In this document: positions 53,562 to 62,568 of the stretch, piece by piece | Numbering within the stretch: position 1 is the first letter of the stretch | Layout of the letters: the number at the start of each line of letters is the position of its first letter | Origin: DATKLL01 sp035542475 | GTDB lineage: Bacteria; Desulfobacterota; Syntrophia; Syntrophales; UBA2185 | NCBI GenBank assembly: GCA_035542475.1 | Contig: DATKLL010000194.1 | Span: forward strand, 1 to 64,000 | Reading direction: 5' to 3' | DNA length: 64,000 nt | Notes under the pieces: model-generated | What the model saw: the letters and a program-made list of their open reading frames with translations, nothing else | The model's database searches: none | Told to the model about the DNA's origin: nothing | Made by a program: the position numbers and the translations under genes

Positions 53562-53993
53562 ATGCCCTATACAATAACGGAAAAATGCAACGGTTGCGGC
53601 GCCTGTGTGCATATCTGCCCGGCAAGCGCCATTTCGGGTGAAAAAAAGAAGCTCCATGCGATCGACGCAAGTTCATGCATAGAATGCGGCGCCTGCGGGA
53701 GGGTATGTCCTCAAGCCGCCATATTGGATGCCGAAGGCACTTCGTGCATAATGATCAAACGATCCGAGTGGCTCAAACCGAACATACTATTGAAAAACTG
53801 CGTGGCCTGCGGTATATGTATTGATACCTGCCCAGTGGGTTGTCTGGCTATTTCAGAGTTGCCCCGGAACAAAGGGGTGGATGCTTTTCCATACTTGAAG
53901 GATGCCAAGACCTGCATCGGTTGCGGTTTCTGTGGTCACGAATGCCCGGTTGACGCCATTGCAATGCTAAAGGGAACAGTAAAAATGATTTGA
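53562..53993 (+). CDS. polyferredoxin, four [4Fe-4S] motifs (AOR electron partner)
   Basis: 143 residues with four motifs: CNGCGACVHICP, CIECGACGRVCP, CVACGICIDTCP and CIGCGFCGHECP (residues ~9-135). Four clusters make this an electron wire between the AOR domain and cytoplasmic ferredoxin or a dehydrogenase. AAGAGGTAAAAAGC lies before the ATG. Its position 12 bases after the fusion gene mirrors other AOR loci, where a small ferredoxin subunit is encoded alongside. Confidence 0.9.
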   Translation: MPYTITEKCNGCGACVHICPASAISGEKKKLHAIDASSCIECGACGRVCPQAAILDAEGTSCIMIKRSEWLKPNILLKNCVACGICIDTCPVGCLAISELPRNKGVDAFPYLKDAKTCIGCGFCGHECPVDAIAMLKGTVKMI

Positions 53994-54070
53994 CATTGAT
54001 CCATTTTTCCTCGTATCATAACAAAGAAAAATCAATCTGTTATCCATTCAATTGACGGAAGGTGATGCCG

Positions 54071-54403
54071 ATGATCGAAATACATCTTGCCTATGACCTT
54101 GTGCCGGGCGTTGACGAAGCGGCATATTTTAACTGGATAAAGCAGGCCATAGTCCCCGCACTCAAATCCGAAGGGGTTGTTGAGATAAGGGCACATCGTA
54201 ATATAAAGGAAAGTCCTGCTGTGCTTGTAACCGGTGTATGGAGGAACATGGATGATTGGACAAATTTTTCTCAAAGTGAATCGTGGAATTCACTCGTCAA
54301 TACATTACAGAGTACATTTGCTACAAATGTTCGTATCGAGGTCTGGGGCCCCTCGCCGTTCTTACCCGAGCCGCTTCACCCTCGTCCGGTAGGGCCGAAG
54401 TAG
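54071..54403 (+). CDS. small dimeric alpha-beta barrel-like protein, 110 aa
   Basis: Begins MIEIHLAYDLVPGVDEAAYF; a beta-alpha-beta pattern continues with VPALKSEGVVEIRAHRNI, SPAVLVTGVWRNMDDWTNF and NVRIEVWGPSPF. This resembles the ABM/EthD/YCII fold but matches no family I can name. ATG 54071 lies eight bases after GGAAGG; ATG 54065 and GTG 54062 are in frame. Single gene after the polyferredoxin (77-base gap), perhaps part of that transcript. Confidence 0.6.
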   Translation: MIEIHLAYDLVPGVDEAAYFNWIKQAIVPALKSEGVVEIRAHRNIKESPAVLVTGVWRNMDDWTNFSQSESWNSLVNTLQSTFATNVRIEVWGPSPFLPEPLHPRPVGPK

Positions 54404-54599
54404 GCCGATGCCGCCTTTAATGTAAAGCTGCCTGCCGCCATTGATAAGGGATTTGCTCCCGGTCAAGCTCAAAGCCCCTTCCCCGTTTTCTATTCAGGGT
54501 GACAGCCTACGGTTTGCAAACAGATTATCGCGGACGTAAATAGTTTTTTTCTTGACAGTCACAATGCCTTGTGGAATAAAGCGCAATGAGGCGATCATC

Positions 54600-55094
54600 A
54601 TGAAAAAAGATAGTCTTATATGTTTCCGTGTAAACAGAAATTTGCAAGAATCCCTCGTGGCAATTTCTTTAGAAGAAAGACAGTCTTTATCGTCAATAAT
54701 TGAAACCGTACTTACCGCTTACTTACAAATGCGAAAGACGATCAAGGAGATAAGCTCAGAGAGACGCAGACATAGAAGAAAAACAGTTTTAGCACCTGCT
54801 CTAATCAAACAATACAGTAACGGCGCAGCAAAATTGGATACTGCGGTAATAACTGATATTTCCCTCGGAGGCATGCAAATTACAATCCCTAAAGACGAAA
54901 AGCATGAGTTGTCGGTTTCTCCGCAAAAGTCTAAATTTGAAGTAGTTTTCACCCTCCCCAACGACAATAAACCGTTATATATGACATGTGAGCCGCGCAG
55001 AGTTATTGATTCCAGAGACAGTATGCGTGTCGGAGCATCCTTCACTAATGACGTTTCACAGAGCTATGAGACTCTCCAGACGTACCTGATGTAA
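54600..55094 (+). CDS. ribbon-helix-helix-like + PilZ domain protein
   Basis: 164 residues. Residues ~3-42 (LICFRVNRNLQESLVAISLE, then SLSSIIETVLTAYL) resemble a CopG/Arc ribbon-helix-helix DNA-binding unit. Residues ~55-160 are a PilZ domain: the RxxxR motif lies in ERRRHRRKT and the second motif is DISLGGMQI (D/NxSxxG), then a CEPRRV strand and MRVGASF. It could be a DNA-binding protein read by c-di-GMP. ATG 54600 is preferred because the extra upstream residues of the longer frame are unlike either domain. Confidence 0.75.
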   Translation: MKKDSLICFRVNRNLQESLVAISLEERQSLSSIIETVLTAYLQMRKTIKEISSERRRHRRKTVLAPALIKQYSNGAAKLDTAVITDISLGGMQITIPKDEKHELSVSPQKSKFEVVFTLPNDNKPLYMTCEPRRVIDSRDSMRVGASFTNDVSQSYETLQTYLM

Positions 55095-55321
55095 TCTATT
55101 TCTCAAGGTCGCATCTATTTACATTAGACGCATCCAGAATCAATTAAGATTTTATAGCCGCCATATTGACAAAACCCTCACTAAAGTATACAAAACTGGG
55201 CGTGGCAGAACTTGCTAAGTTGGAAAGGTCTTTCACTTGCTCTTCGGCACATTTGCATTTGCTAAGACAGTCTGGGCCCAATGGTGATTTTTTTAGCAAT
55301 ATTGTATGAGGACAGGGAAAT

Positions 55322-56047
55322 ATGAATAAATATTGGCCTTATATAATCGTTCTGTTTATTGTTGTTGTTTTTATCGGCTCATCATTCTTTCACAAGGAAA
55401 TAGTTACTGACCATCAAATTATGAGAAAAATCATTAGCCGATATTCTAATAAACATCCCAAGGAAGTTGTTTACGATATCACTTATGCAGAAAAAACCAG
55501 CGATTTAAAGGAGAAGTTTGCCGCACCACCTGTCAAGAAGGAGACAGTCAAAATATTATATAATCCTAAGGATCGTGTCCTTCGTTCTGAAGGAGAGATA
55601 CCGGCTTTGATCGTACCTTATGAAATGAGATATGAAAAATACCCTATGGGTGATCTTACATGGGAGCAGAATATAAAACAGCAATTAACATATGAGTTCT
55701 CCTTCGCAAGCGGATTCAAAGAAAAATCGTCGGAATCAATTCTTAACGGCACGGTAAAGGGAAATTACCAGGATGGATCTTTAGCCTGGGAGTGCAAATG
55801 GGATAATGAACTGTTAATTGCATCCGAACCTATCAATGAAATTTGTAAAACCTACTATGACAACGGCCAGGTAAAATATTCGGACGCTTTAAAAGGCGAA
55901 TATTTAGTCGATAGAAAGGCTTATGACAGAAAAGGTCTGCAAAAGTTTCATTACACATATTCAGTTTCGGAAAAGAAATCAGCCGGCATTTTCGAAGAGA
56001 CAAAAAAAGTAAGAAAAAAGAAGGTGAAGCCCCCACCCTCGGAGTAA
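55322..56047 (+). CDS. membrane-anchored protein with MORN/YwqK-like repeats
   Basis: 241 residues. One N-terminal membrane helix (YWPYIIVLFIVVVFIGSSFF), then an exported domain. The C-terminal part carries repeats such as GNYQDGSLAWECKWDNELLI and TYYDNGQVKYSDALKGEYLV that resemble MORN or YwqK antitoxin-type units. The tail is lysine-rich (KKVRKKKVKPPPSE). Function unknown. GAGGACAGGGAAAT precedes the ATG. Confidence 0.6.
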   Translation: MNKYWPYIIVLFIVVVFIGSSFFHKEIVTDHQIMRKIISRYSNKHPKEVVYDITYAEKTSDLKEKFAAPPVKKETVKILYNPKDRVLRSEGEIPALIVPYEMRYEKYPMGDLTWEQNIKQQLTYEFSFASGFKEKSSESILNGTVKGNYQDGSLAWECKWDNELLIASEPINEICKTYYDNGQVKYSDALKGEYLVDRKAYDRKGLQKFHYTYSVSEKKSAGIFEETKKVRKKKVKPPPSE

Positions 56048-56128
56048 AGCCTTCCCGATTGGAAATCACTCATTCCGGAATGGTGAAACATCCTCAGTTG
56101 CCTATTGAAAACCAAGATGCGGGTTCCG

Positions 56129-56692
56129 TTAAAGTGTAATTTCCTTGAGAAAGATTTCCATGCGGTCGGCAATGTCGAGAATAGATGATTCGTATTTCAC
56201 AGGATATCCAAGAGAGGAAAAAAGCCGGATCATCCCTTCATTTCGATAGTCAAAGAGTATCTCGATGCCGGATATCCCTTTCGATCTGGCTAAGTCCACC
56301 ACCTTTTGGGCCATGATCTTCCCCAAGCCCCTTCTTTGCCAGTCATTTCTCAGGACAATCGTAAGCTCCGCATGATCCGCCTTATTTTTGACAATGTAAC
56401 GGCAGGTGCCGATGATGGATTCTTTTCCTTCTTCCGTTATGACAGCCGTAAGGGCGAAATGTGTCTCATAATCAATCTCCACATAATGCCTGAGAAGGTC
56501 CGGGTGCAGACTTTTTAAATGGGTAAGAAAACGAAAGTAAATGGTCTCCGGGGAAAGTTGTTGAAAAAAATTAAGAAGCAGTGGGCCGTCCGTGTGCTTA
56601 ATGGGCCGCAGGAAAACCGTGTAACCGTCCCGGAGGGTAACCCACTCTTCACATTCCACGGGATATCGATCATCGACTTCAGCGGCTTCCAT
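56129..56692 (-). CDS. GNAT family N-acetyltransferase
   Basis: 187 residues. YTVFLRPIKHTDGPLLLNFF at the N-terminus and the acetyl-CoA motif VLRNDWQRRGLGKIMAQKVV (R/QxxGxG/A, residues ~122-141) define the GNAT fold; GISGIEILFDYRNEGMIRLF follows. Similar domains are often found at the C-terminus of acyl-CoA synthetase-like protein acetyltransferases. Acceptor unknown. It converges with the MORN-like gene. Confidence 0.85.
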   Translation of the reverse strand: MEAAEVDDRYPVECEEWVTLRDGYTVFLRPIKHTDGPLLLNFFQQLSPETIYFRFLTHLKSLHPDLLRHYVEIDYETHFALTAVITEEGKESIIGTCRYIVKNKADHAELTIVLRNDWQRRGLGKIMAQKVVDLARSKGISGIEILFDYRNEGMIRLFSSLGYPVKYESSILDIADRMEIFLKEITL

Positions 56693-56801
56693 TTTATCCG
56701 ACCTGATCTTCTCGATTCATAGTCCACAAAAATTTCTTACGGCTCCACATCTCTCCAATCGATATAAACATGACAGCATTGCTTTTACTGGCTCAGATGG
56801 C

Positions 56802-57365
56802 CTAAGCATTAATAACGTACCTTCTGAAACCTCTTTCAAACATGACTGCATTATCTTTCGGCATATGGAAATTTTCCAGACCAAATTTGAAACTGCCCGT
56901 ATGAAACATCCCTATCATTTCACAATATCTCTCAGCATCCTTCAACGCATAAAGAAAAAATTCTCCGTTCAAACCTAAAGACATGCTGGTCTTAATAGTA
57001 AAATAAACAAGGCCTGATCCGATTCTCCTCATCCTGCCGGCGGTACCAAAATAATTCCAGGGGGCCGTGGCAAAAAAATCAAGATAAAGATTATTATGAT
57101 GACGCAAAGATAACAAGCCATCCAGGCGTGTGCCGGTATATGCCGCAAAGCACTTGTCATCAAATTTTAAATTGAGTGACATGAGGATGATCCTGTCCCA
57201 TTCGAAAATGCGATAGTTAAAGTTTCTGTCCTTTTCTATTAAAATCTTTTCATCGACATACGGATCCCAGGTCAACTTGAAATCGCGAATAGTATCTGAA
57301 TCTGCATTTCTTATTTCAGTTTCAGTCTCAATTTTTTCAATGCTGTCATAGGAAATGAATTTCAA
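56802..57365 (-). CDS. divergent GNAT-like protein, 187 aa
   Basis: No clear motif. The central segment FFATAPWNYFGTAGRMRRIG (residues ~100-120) followed by SGLVYFTIKTSMSLGLNGEFF and YCEMIGMFHTGS looks like a GNAT fold with the acetyl-CoA loop replaced. It lies 110 bases upstream of the GNAT gene on the same strand. Function unknown. Confidence 0.5.
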   Translation of the reverse strand: MKFISYDSIEKIETETEIRNADSDTIRDFKLTWDPYVDEKILIEKDRNFNYRIFEWDRIILMSLNLKFDDKCFAAYTGTRLDGLLSLRHHNNLYLDFFATAPWNYFGTAGRMRRIGSGLVYFTIKTSMSLGLNGEFFLYALKDAERYCEMIGMFHTGSFKFGLENFHMPKDNAVMFERGFRRYVINA

Positions 57366-57631
57366 GCTAAATTTTCCTTCTCCCCATCATGATTCATCTT
57401 CTCAGAAACTCCAGGCTAGGCCGGAAGATTATAAGTTATCATCCAATGGATTAAGATATAAACTTTTATGTGGATAACCTTGTTGATAACTTTGTTAACT
57501 ATTATCACAATTGCTTATCTGATCTAAATTTGCACCGGATTGCACAAAATATGAGCACTAATATATATATAATAATTTCAATCATATAAAAAATATGCCA
57601 TGATTTCAGTGTTTTCTCTGTCAAGTAATAT
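57366..57631. other. AT-rich region with DnaA-box-like sites
   Basis: Gene-free. TGTGGATAA at 57469-57477 is a perfect DnaA box (reverse of TTATCCACA), and TGTTGATAA at 57481-57489 differs by one base. An ATATATATATAATAAT tract follows at about 57560. Two boxes are too few to call an origin. Confidence 0.35.
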
Positions 57632-57775
57632 TGTCATGCTGAACCTGTCGAAGCGTGAGCCCGTCAAAGCATGAGCTTATCGAACTATGGATACATCATC
57701 CTTCGACCATTCGACAAACTCACGACAAACAGTGAATCCTTCGATAAATTCATCCGTCGATAGATTCAGGATGAC
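57632..57775. repeat. degenerate CTTCGACAGGCTC-type repeat
   Basis: GTCATGCTGAACCTGTCGAA, GAGCCCGTCAAAGCATGAGC, CCTTCGACCATTCGACAAAC and a GATTCAGGATGACA end form a long imperfect palindrome related to the CCTTCGACAGGCTC modules at 776, 4330 and 10160. Confidence 0.65.
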
Positions 57776-57821
57776 AAATATTTTCAAAGATTTTAATAGT
57801 TCGTTACAATGTTAGCAGTAA

Positions 57822-58736
57822 TTAAAAGCTCTCTTTCTTAATAAGGGCCACTCCTAAAATTGCCACCACACCGCCCATCATTGCTATCGGCGGCGGGAGT
57901 TCTTTCAGCATTACATCACCAATCAGACTGACAAACGGAATCAGGAACAGAAAAGATGCGGCCCTCGGCGCGCCGATGCTCTCGATCGTCTTGAAATAAA
58001 GGAGATAAGCAATGCCGGAAGAGATGACACCGGAGAAAAGAACACCGAGAATCGACCATATATCAAACACAAACACAAGCGGTGATGAAAACATGTAGAT
58101 TCCGAGGAATGGCACAATCAGCAGGGTTGCGATAGTCAGCTGTACTGCCAGGACTGCAACCCGATCGGCCCCTCCCAGGTAATAAAGCGTAACCGTGTAG
58201 CCGGCCCAGGTCGCCATGGCCACGATTGAAAGAAGTATACCTGTTGCCGCATCAAAGTTGCTGCCGCTCTGGAGGGAATTATACAAAAACAGCAATCCAC
58301 CGAGAAATCCAAGGACAAACCCGATGGTCTTTTGAGTCGTCACTTTTTCATTCAGAAACCATACGCCGTATATCAGCACCAGAAGGGGGCACAGGTTTAT
58401 GATGATTGATGTTGTCCCCGAGCTGACATAGAATTGACTTTGATTGGAGGACAATACAAAAATGGAAGACGCCAGAATACTCATTAAAAGGACCTTGGTG
58501 TAAGGTCTCATCTCCTTGTGAATCTCCGTCAGGCGGCGTTTCCGAACGGCCAGGATCAGGATCATGGTGAGAGCACCAGTCAGGTAACGTAAAAATGCGA
58601 AGAGCACCCCCGTTATATGGAGATAGCCGAAAACCACCGTAGACAACAGGCAGCGGCCGACTATAAAATTGAGTCCCCAGATAAATATTACCAGAGAAAG
58701 TACAAGATATGGATGGCTGAATTTGGATTTTTTCAT
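57822..58736 (-). CDS. DMT/EamA family transporter
   Basis: 304 residues with ten membrane helices in two EamA halves. The first begins HPYLVLSLVIFIWGLNFIVG and the second YTVTLYYLGGADRVAVLAV, ending FLIPFVSLIGDVMLKE and GGVVAILGVALI. Members export amino acids or other small metabolites; the substrate is not deducible. It lies 98 bases downstream of the cyclase gene on the same strand. Confidence 0.88.
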   Translation of the reverse strand: MKKSKFSHPYLVLSLVIFIWGLNFIVGRCLLSTVVFGYLHITGVLFAFLRYLTGALTMILILAVRKRRLTEIHKEMRPYTKVLLMSILASSIFVLSSNQSQFYVSSGTTSIIINLCPLLVLIYGVWFLNEKVTTQKTIGFVLGFLGGLLFLYNSLQSGSNFDAATGILLSIVAMATWAGYTVTLYYLGGADRVAVLAVQLTIATLLIVPFLGIYMFSSPLVFVFDIWSILGVLFSGVISSGIAYLLYFKTIESIGAPRAASFLFLIPFVSLIGDVMLKELPPPIAMMGGVVAILGVALIKKESF

Positions 58737-58834
58737 GTCACATGTGTTTCAACTTATACTGACACATGTACCACATTCTGAGTCGCAGGTCTGCGTTTTT
58801 TTGATTGCTTCTATGGATGGTTTTTTCTGCGATT

Positions 58835-60982
58835 CTATTTTGTCGTGATCACCCAGACGCCTCTCCATTCCTCCGGCGGCTGGTCGATCAGAATGCGGCT
58901 TTTAGCCAGGTAGGCATGCGCAACCGGGTCGACATCGACAAGCCCGGAAAAGACAGCCTCTGCTTGCGAGAAATCGCCTTTGTAGAACAGCGCCAGACCC
59001 TCAGAGAAGCGGGCAAGCCTGTCCTTCCCGCGCTCGATTTCTTCCGGCAGGAGAGGTTCATATACAACGACCGGCTCCTTGCGGCCGACAACAGCAACCC
59101 TTGAGAGCTCGCGTACGGGAAAGGCGCCTTCCATCTGTTCCACTGTAGATTGCGAAATCATGGTGTAGGTCCCGAACTGCTTATTGATTCCTTCCAGACG
59201 CGCCGCCAGATTGACGGCATCACCGATCATTGTATAATCAAACCGGGTGTGGGAGCCCATGTTCCCGACAATGGCCGGCCCGCTGTTGATGCCGATACGC
59301 ATCCTCAGCTCCCTGCCGATGCGCTCCCGGAACATGGGTCGCATCTCGGACAAGCGGCTCTGGCACCGCATGGCGGCGCTCACACAGCGGCGGGCATGAT
59401 CCGGCTGCAGCAGGGGGGCATTCCAGAAGGCGATAATCGCATCCCCTTCGTATTTGTCCACGGTGCCGCCTTCCTCCTGAATGATGTCGGTCATGGCCGT
59501 GAGGTAATCGTTCAGCAGCGCTGTGAGCACTTCCGGTTCCAGCCCCTCGGAAATGCCGGTGAATCCTTCCAAGTCCGAAAAAAAGATAGAGAGCATTCGC
59601 CGTTCGCCCCCCAGCTTTAGGTTTTCGGGATGCTGAATAAGCTCTTCAATAACAGCCGGAGACAGATACTGTTTGAAGGCGTTTTTAATGAACATCTTCT
59701 GGCGGCCTTCGGTGGTATAATAAATGAGGCCGGCGCTGAAGAGTGTAAGCACGACGCCCGTTTCCTGGACGACCAGAGGCAGCCATAATCCTTCACTGTA
59801 GGCAATCAGACATATGATAATCGGAGCAGCTATAAAAAAGACATAGACCAGGGCACTCTTGAATATGCCGGATACGGAAGACGTGGCGAGCCCTGCCAGG
59901 AGGGCGATCAGCAGGGTCATCACAATGACGACGGCAGTGGGGACAGGTCTTATAAAATCATTAGCCAGCAGGTTATCAAGCATGGTCGCATTGATCGCCA
60001 CACCGGGATAGACGCCGGATACAGGTGTGGGGCGCAGGTCATACAAACCGGGAGCGGAGAAGCCGAAAAACACGTAGGCATCCTTAAATGCATCCGGGCC
60101 GGAAATTGTGGGCTTCTCTCCTCTCTGGAGGCGAATCTCGCTCTGAATGACTTCCGCTGCGTTATATGTCTTATGGGTCCCTGCGGGACCGCGGAAGTTG
60201 AGAATGGCATTGCCATTGCGGTCGATCGGAATCTCCTTGTCGCCGACGGAAAAACTCCCCGAGCTTATTTTCAGAGGGACGTCCTGATGCTCAACCAGAT
60301 AGCATCCCAGGGCGAGCGACGGCACTACCTTGCCGTCAAAGACATGAAAGAGCGTCGCCCGGCGATAGACGTTGTCACGGTCCGGGTTCAGGTGAACATC
60401 ACCTAGGACGCCGGCAGCGGCTGATATTTCCGGTACTGGAAATGTCGCGCGAGGAAATACGACATCGCTCGCGTCTGTGCCGGCAAGCCACTGGTCCAGC
60501 CCAAGAACCTTGAATGCGGGCTCCCGGGCAAATGCGGGCCACCGCTCAGCACTGCCTTCAGTCCTGCTCAAGGCCGCCGTTCCGACAAAATATTTAAACT
60601 CATGAATAGCAGCAGCGATTGCGCGATCATCGTCCACACCGTATTTGGATGGTTCCGTGAAGAGCACATCGAAGGCCAGCGCCTTGGCACCGCTTCGCTT
60701 ACAGAACTGTATGATTGCGGTGTAAACTTCCCGGGGCCAGGGCCAGGCGAGGCCATTTTCTTCCTTGGCCCAATCCAGGCTGTTTTGATCAAGAAGGATG
60801 AGGCGGACTTTATCGGTGGTCTTTGCCGGTTTTGCCATCGCACCTACCCGCCAGTCCCAGGTCTTTGCCTCCCAGACGTCCAGCCACCTGGGCAGGAAAA
60901 GAAGAAATGCCAGAGACGCACCGACTACGCCGGCGATCATACCCAGAGCTAACTTTTTTAAAAGACTGGTTGGGATAATCAC
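58835..60982 (-). CDS. CHASE2-adenylate/guanylate cyclase
   Basis: 715 residues: one N-terminal helix, an extracytoplasmic CHASE2 sensor (~35-330), three membrane helices (~345-420), and a class III cyclase domain (~455-640). The cyclase has both metal aspartates (FFSDLEGFT, YEGDAIIAF), the adenine-selecting lysine in DKYEGD, and the transition-state pair in GDAVNLAARLE. An adenylate cyclase is therefore favoured over guanylate. Product cAMP could feed the CRP-like sites at 40710 and 46895. Substrate choice should be tested. Confidence 0.9.
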   Translation of the reverse strand: MIIPTSLLKKLALGMIAGVVGASLAFLLFLPRWLDVWEAKTWDWRVGAMAKPAKTTDKVRLILLDQNSLDWAKEENGLAWPWPREVYTAIIQFCKRSGAKALAFDVLFTEPSKYGVDDDRAIAAAIHEFKYFVGTAALSRTEGSAERWPAFAREPAFKVLGLDQWLAGTDASDVVFPRATFPVPEISAAAGVLGDVHLNPDRDNVYRRATLFHVFDGKVVPSLALGCYLVEHQDVPLKISSGSFSVGDKEIPIDRNGNAILNFRGPAGTHKTYNAAEVIQSEIRLQRGEKPTISGPDAFKDAYVFFGFSAPGLYDLRPTPVSGVYPGVAINATMLDNLLANDFIRPVPTAVVIVMTLLIALLAGLATSSVSGIFKSALVYVFFIAAPIIICLIAYSEGLWLPLVVQETGVVLTLFSAGLIYYTTEGRQKMFIKNAFKQYLSPAVIEELIQHPENLKLGGERRMLSIFFSDLEGFTGISEGLEPEVLTALLNDYLTAMTDIIQEEGGTVDKYEGDAIIAFWNAPLLQPDHARRCVSAAMRCQSRLSEMRPMFRERIGRELRMRIGINSGPAIVGNMGSHTRFDYTMIGDAVNLAARLEGINKQFGTYTMISQSTVEQMEGAFPVRELSRVAVVGRKEPVVVYEPLLPEEIERGKDRLARFSEGLALFYKGDFSQAEAVFSGLVDVDPVAHAYLAKSRILIDQPPEEWRGVWVITTK

Positions 60983-61033
60983 AATTACCTTTTTTGCAAG
61001 TCTTCAGAAAGTGTCGAAAAACACACATTCAGC

Positions 61034-61155
61034 AGGCTGTTCAAAAATGGCCGGATGCAAGGCGCGCAAGACCTTAGCCGTGAGGCTTACACAGACGTAC
61101 GTTGAACGACTAAGGTCGCAGCACAACGCTGCAGGCGGTCTTTTTTCAACAGCCT
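61034..61155. repeat. MITE-like element with terminal inverted repeats
   Basis: 122 bases bounded by AGGCTGTTCAAAAA and TTTTTTCAACAGCCT; the ends match as inverted repeats with one mismatch. The inside carries GGATGCAAGGCGCGCAAG and ACGACTAAGGTCGCAG. The right end runs up to the M48 gene's stop codon. Confidence 0.7.
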
Positions 61156-61159
61156 TTCT

Positions 61160-62074
61160 TCATATACGGGCAACGGCTTTAAGGAAACGTTCCTGGCGGA
61201 CCTGAGGGGCTGCGACAGGGGCGTAGGCCGGGTTGTGACTCCGAATCTCTTCGATACGATCCTGGGGCGCGGGATGTGTCTTGGCAAAGTCAGCCCCTCC
61301 CGGCTTCAGTTTTTTCGCCATAATCGTCAGCATATCGATTAGACCTTCGGGGTTGTAGCCGACGCGCTGGACAAGAACAACAGATGCCTGATCGGCCTGG
61401 TATTCAAAGCTTCGGGAATAACCGTTGTTGACCATGGAATTAACGATGTCGGATATCGCACCGGAAAAGGTATTTGTCAATTGAGCGACATCACGGGAGC
61501 CGAGCGTTTTAGCGCCTTCTGAGGCGAGGACCGTAAGCGCCTCGGTTACGCGGGCCTTCTCAATTGACTGCATGCCATGCCTGAACCGGATGTGTCCGAT
61601 CTCATGGGCAAGTACGGCTGCCAGCGCGTCTTCCGACTGACAGCAGCGGATAAGACCCCTTGTGACAAAAACGTGGCCGCCCGGTGTGGCGAAGGCATTA
61701 ATATCATCCGAGTCCAGAACAAGGAAATGATAGCCGTTAAATATATTGGGTTTGTCCGAGGCTGCGGCTAGTGTCTGCCCGAGTGTGTTGATGTATTGAT
61801 TAACCTGATTGTTCGCATAAGCAGGATATTTAGAGAGGACAACGGCGGCGACAGCCCGGCCGATATAGTATTCCTGTTCCGGCGTAAAATCTTCAAGACT
61901 CTTGGAAACAGCCTTCGTACTCTTACGAATGGCCTCTCCCTGTGTGGGGGTGATGACGCCGGCTGTTTGCCCAACGACTGTGGCTAATTGGGTTGCCTGA
62001 TCAACAGCGGCGCAGGCCGCGATAGTCAGGATGGCAAACATGATCAAACCTGTTACCCAAAAGTTCTTTTTCAT
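61160..62074 (-). CDS. M48 family metalloprotease (lipoprotein)
   Basis: 304 residues. The signal ends at lipobox TIAAC (cysteine near residue 21). The zinc site is VLAHEIGHIRFRHG (HExxH, ~159-163), and the third ligand lies in SRSFEYQADQASVVL. DDINAFATPGGHVFVTRGLI is the usual BepA/LoiP-like block. It should degrade or refold outer-membrane proteins in the periplasm. It overlaps the SH3 gene by four bases, so the two are translated together. Confidence 0.9.
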   Translation of the reverse strand: MKKNFWVTGLIMFAILTIAACAAVDQATQLATVVGQTAGVITPTQGEAIRKSTKAVSKSLEDFTPEQEYYIGRAVAAVVLSKYPAYANNQVNQYINTLGQTLAAASDKPNIFNGYHFLVLDSDDINAFATPGGHVFVTRGLIRCCQSEDALAAVLAHEIGHIRFRHGMQSIEKARVTEALTVLASEGAKTLGSRDVAQLTNTFSGAISDIVNSMVNNGYSRSFEYQADQASVVLVQRVGYNPEGLIDMLTIMAKKLKPGGADFAKTHPAPQDRIEEIRSHNPAYAPVAAPQVRQERFLKAVARI

Positions 62075-62568
62075 GGCTTGCCTCCTTCTGAAGGCGGAAC
62101 CACATTGCCCTGGGTAAGAAAATTACGCATCTGGTCCGGAGGTACTTTGAATGTCTCCATCCTGTTGATCCATGTGTAATCAAGGTTCTTGTTTTGTTTC
62201 CGGAATGATGCTTCTACTTGTTCGTTGAACCCCTTGCCGGCCAGGGCCACCTCGTTCTGGCTGGCGCCGGTCCGGACATCGGTTTGACCCGCCTTTAAGG
62301 CGATCTTCTTCGTTGTCAGTGCCGATGTGTGCATCCATCCCTCCTTGCCCTTTAGAGAAACTTTTTTCCATGTACCCCGGTCTTCAATAACACTGACTCG
62401 GTCGCCATAAGCAACCCGGGCGACAATTTGACCCAGAAAAGATGGGGTAGCGCGAAGCTCGCCCTCCTTAACCTGGACGCTCAAAGTCTCCTGCGCATTT
62501 GCGGGCATGTGCAGGAACATGACGCCCAGGAGAGCAAGAGTGGCGACAATGTATCTGGCACGAAACAT
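62071..62568 (-). CDS. secreted bacterial SH3 domain protein
   Basis: 165 residues. Signal peptide (YIVATLALLGVMFLHMPANA) then one bacterial SH3 domain (~30-90: LSVQVKEGELRATPSFLGQI, VSVIEDRGTWKKVSLKGKEG, WMHTSALT) and a C-terminal helix ending in a glycine/proline tail. It precedes the M48 protease with a 4-base ATGA overlap. A role in recruiting the protease to the wall is inference. Confidence 0.85.
   Translation of the reverse strand: MFRARYIVATLALLGVMFLHMPANAQETLSVQVKEGELRATPSFLGQIVARVAYGDRVSVIEDRGTWKKVSLKGKEGWMHTSALTTKKIALKAGQTDVRTGASQNEVALAGKGFNEQVEASFRKQNKNLDYTWINRMETFKVPPDQMRNFLTQGNVVPPSEGGKP

Noticed and set aside
52695..53657. 320-codon minus-strand frame within the AOR gene.
   Set aside because: Shadow of the AOR and polyferredoxin coding strand.
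57366..57821. Replication origin.
   Set aside because: Only two DnaA boxes, no dnaA, dnaN or parAB genes in the window.
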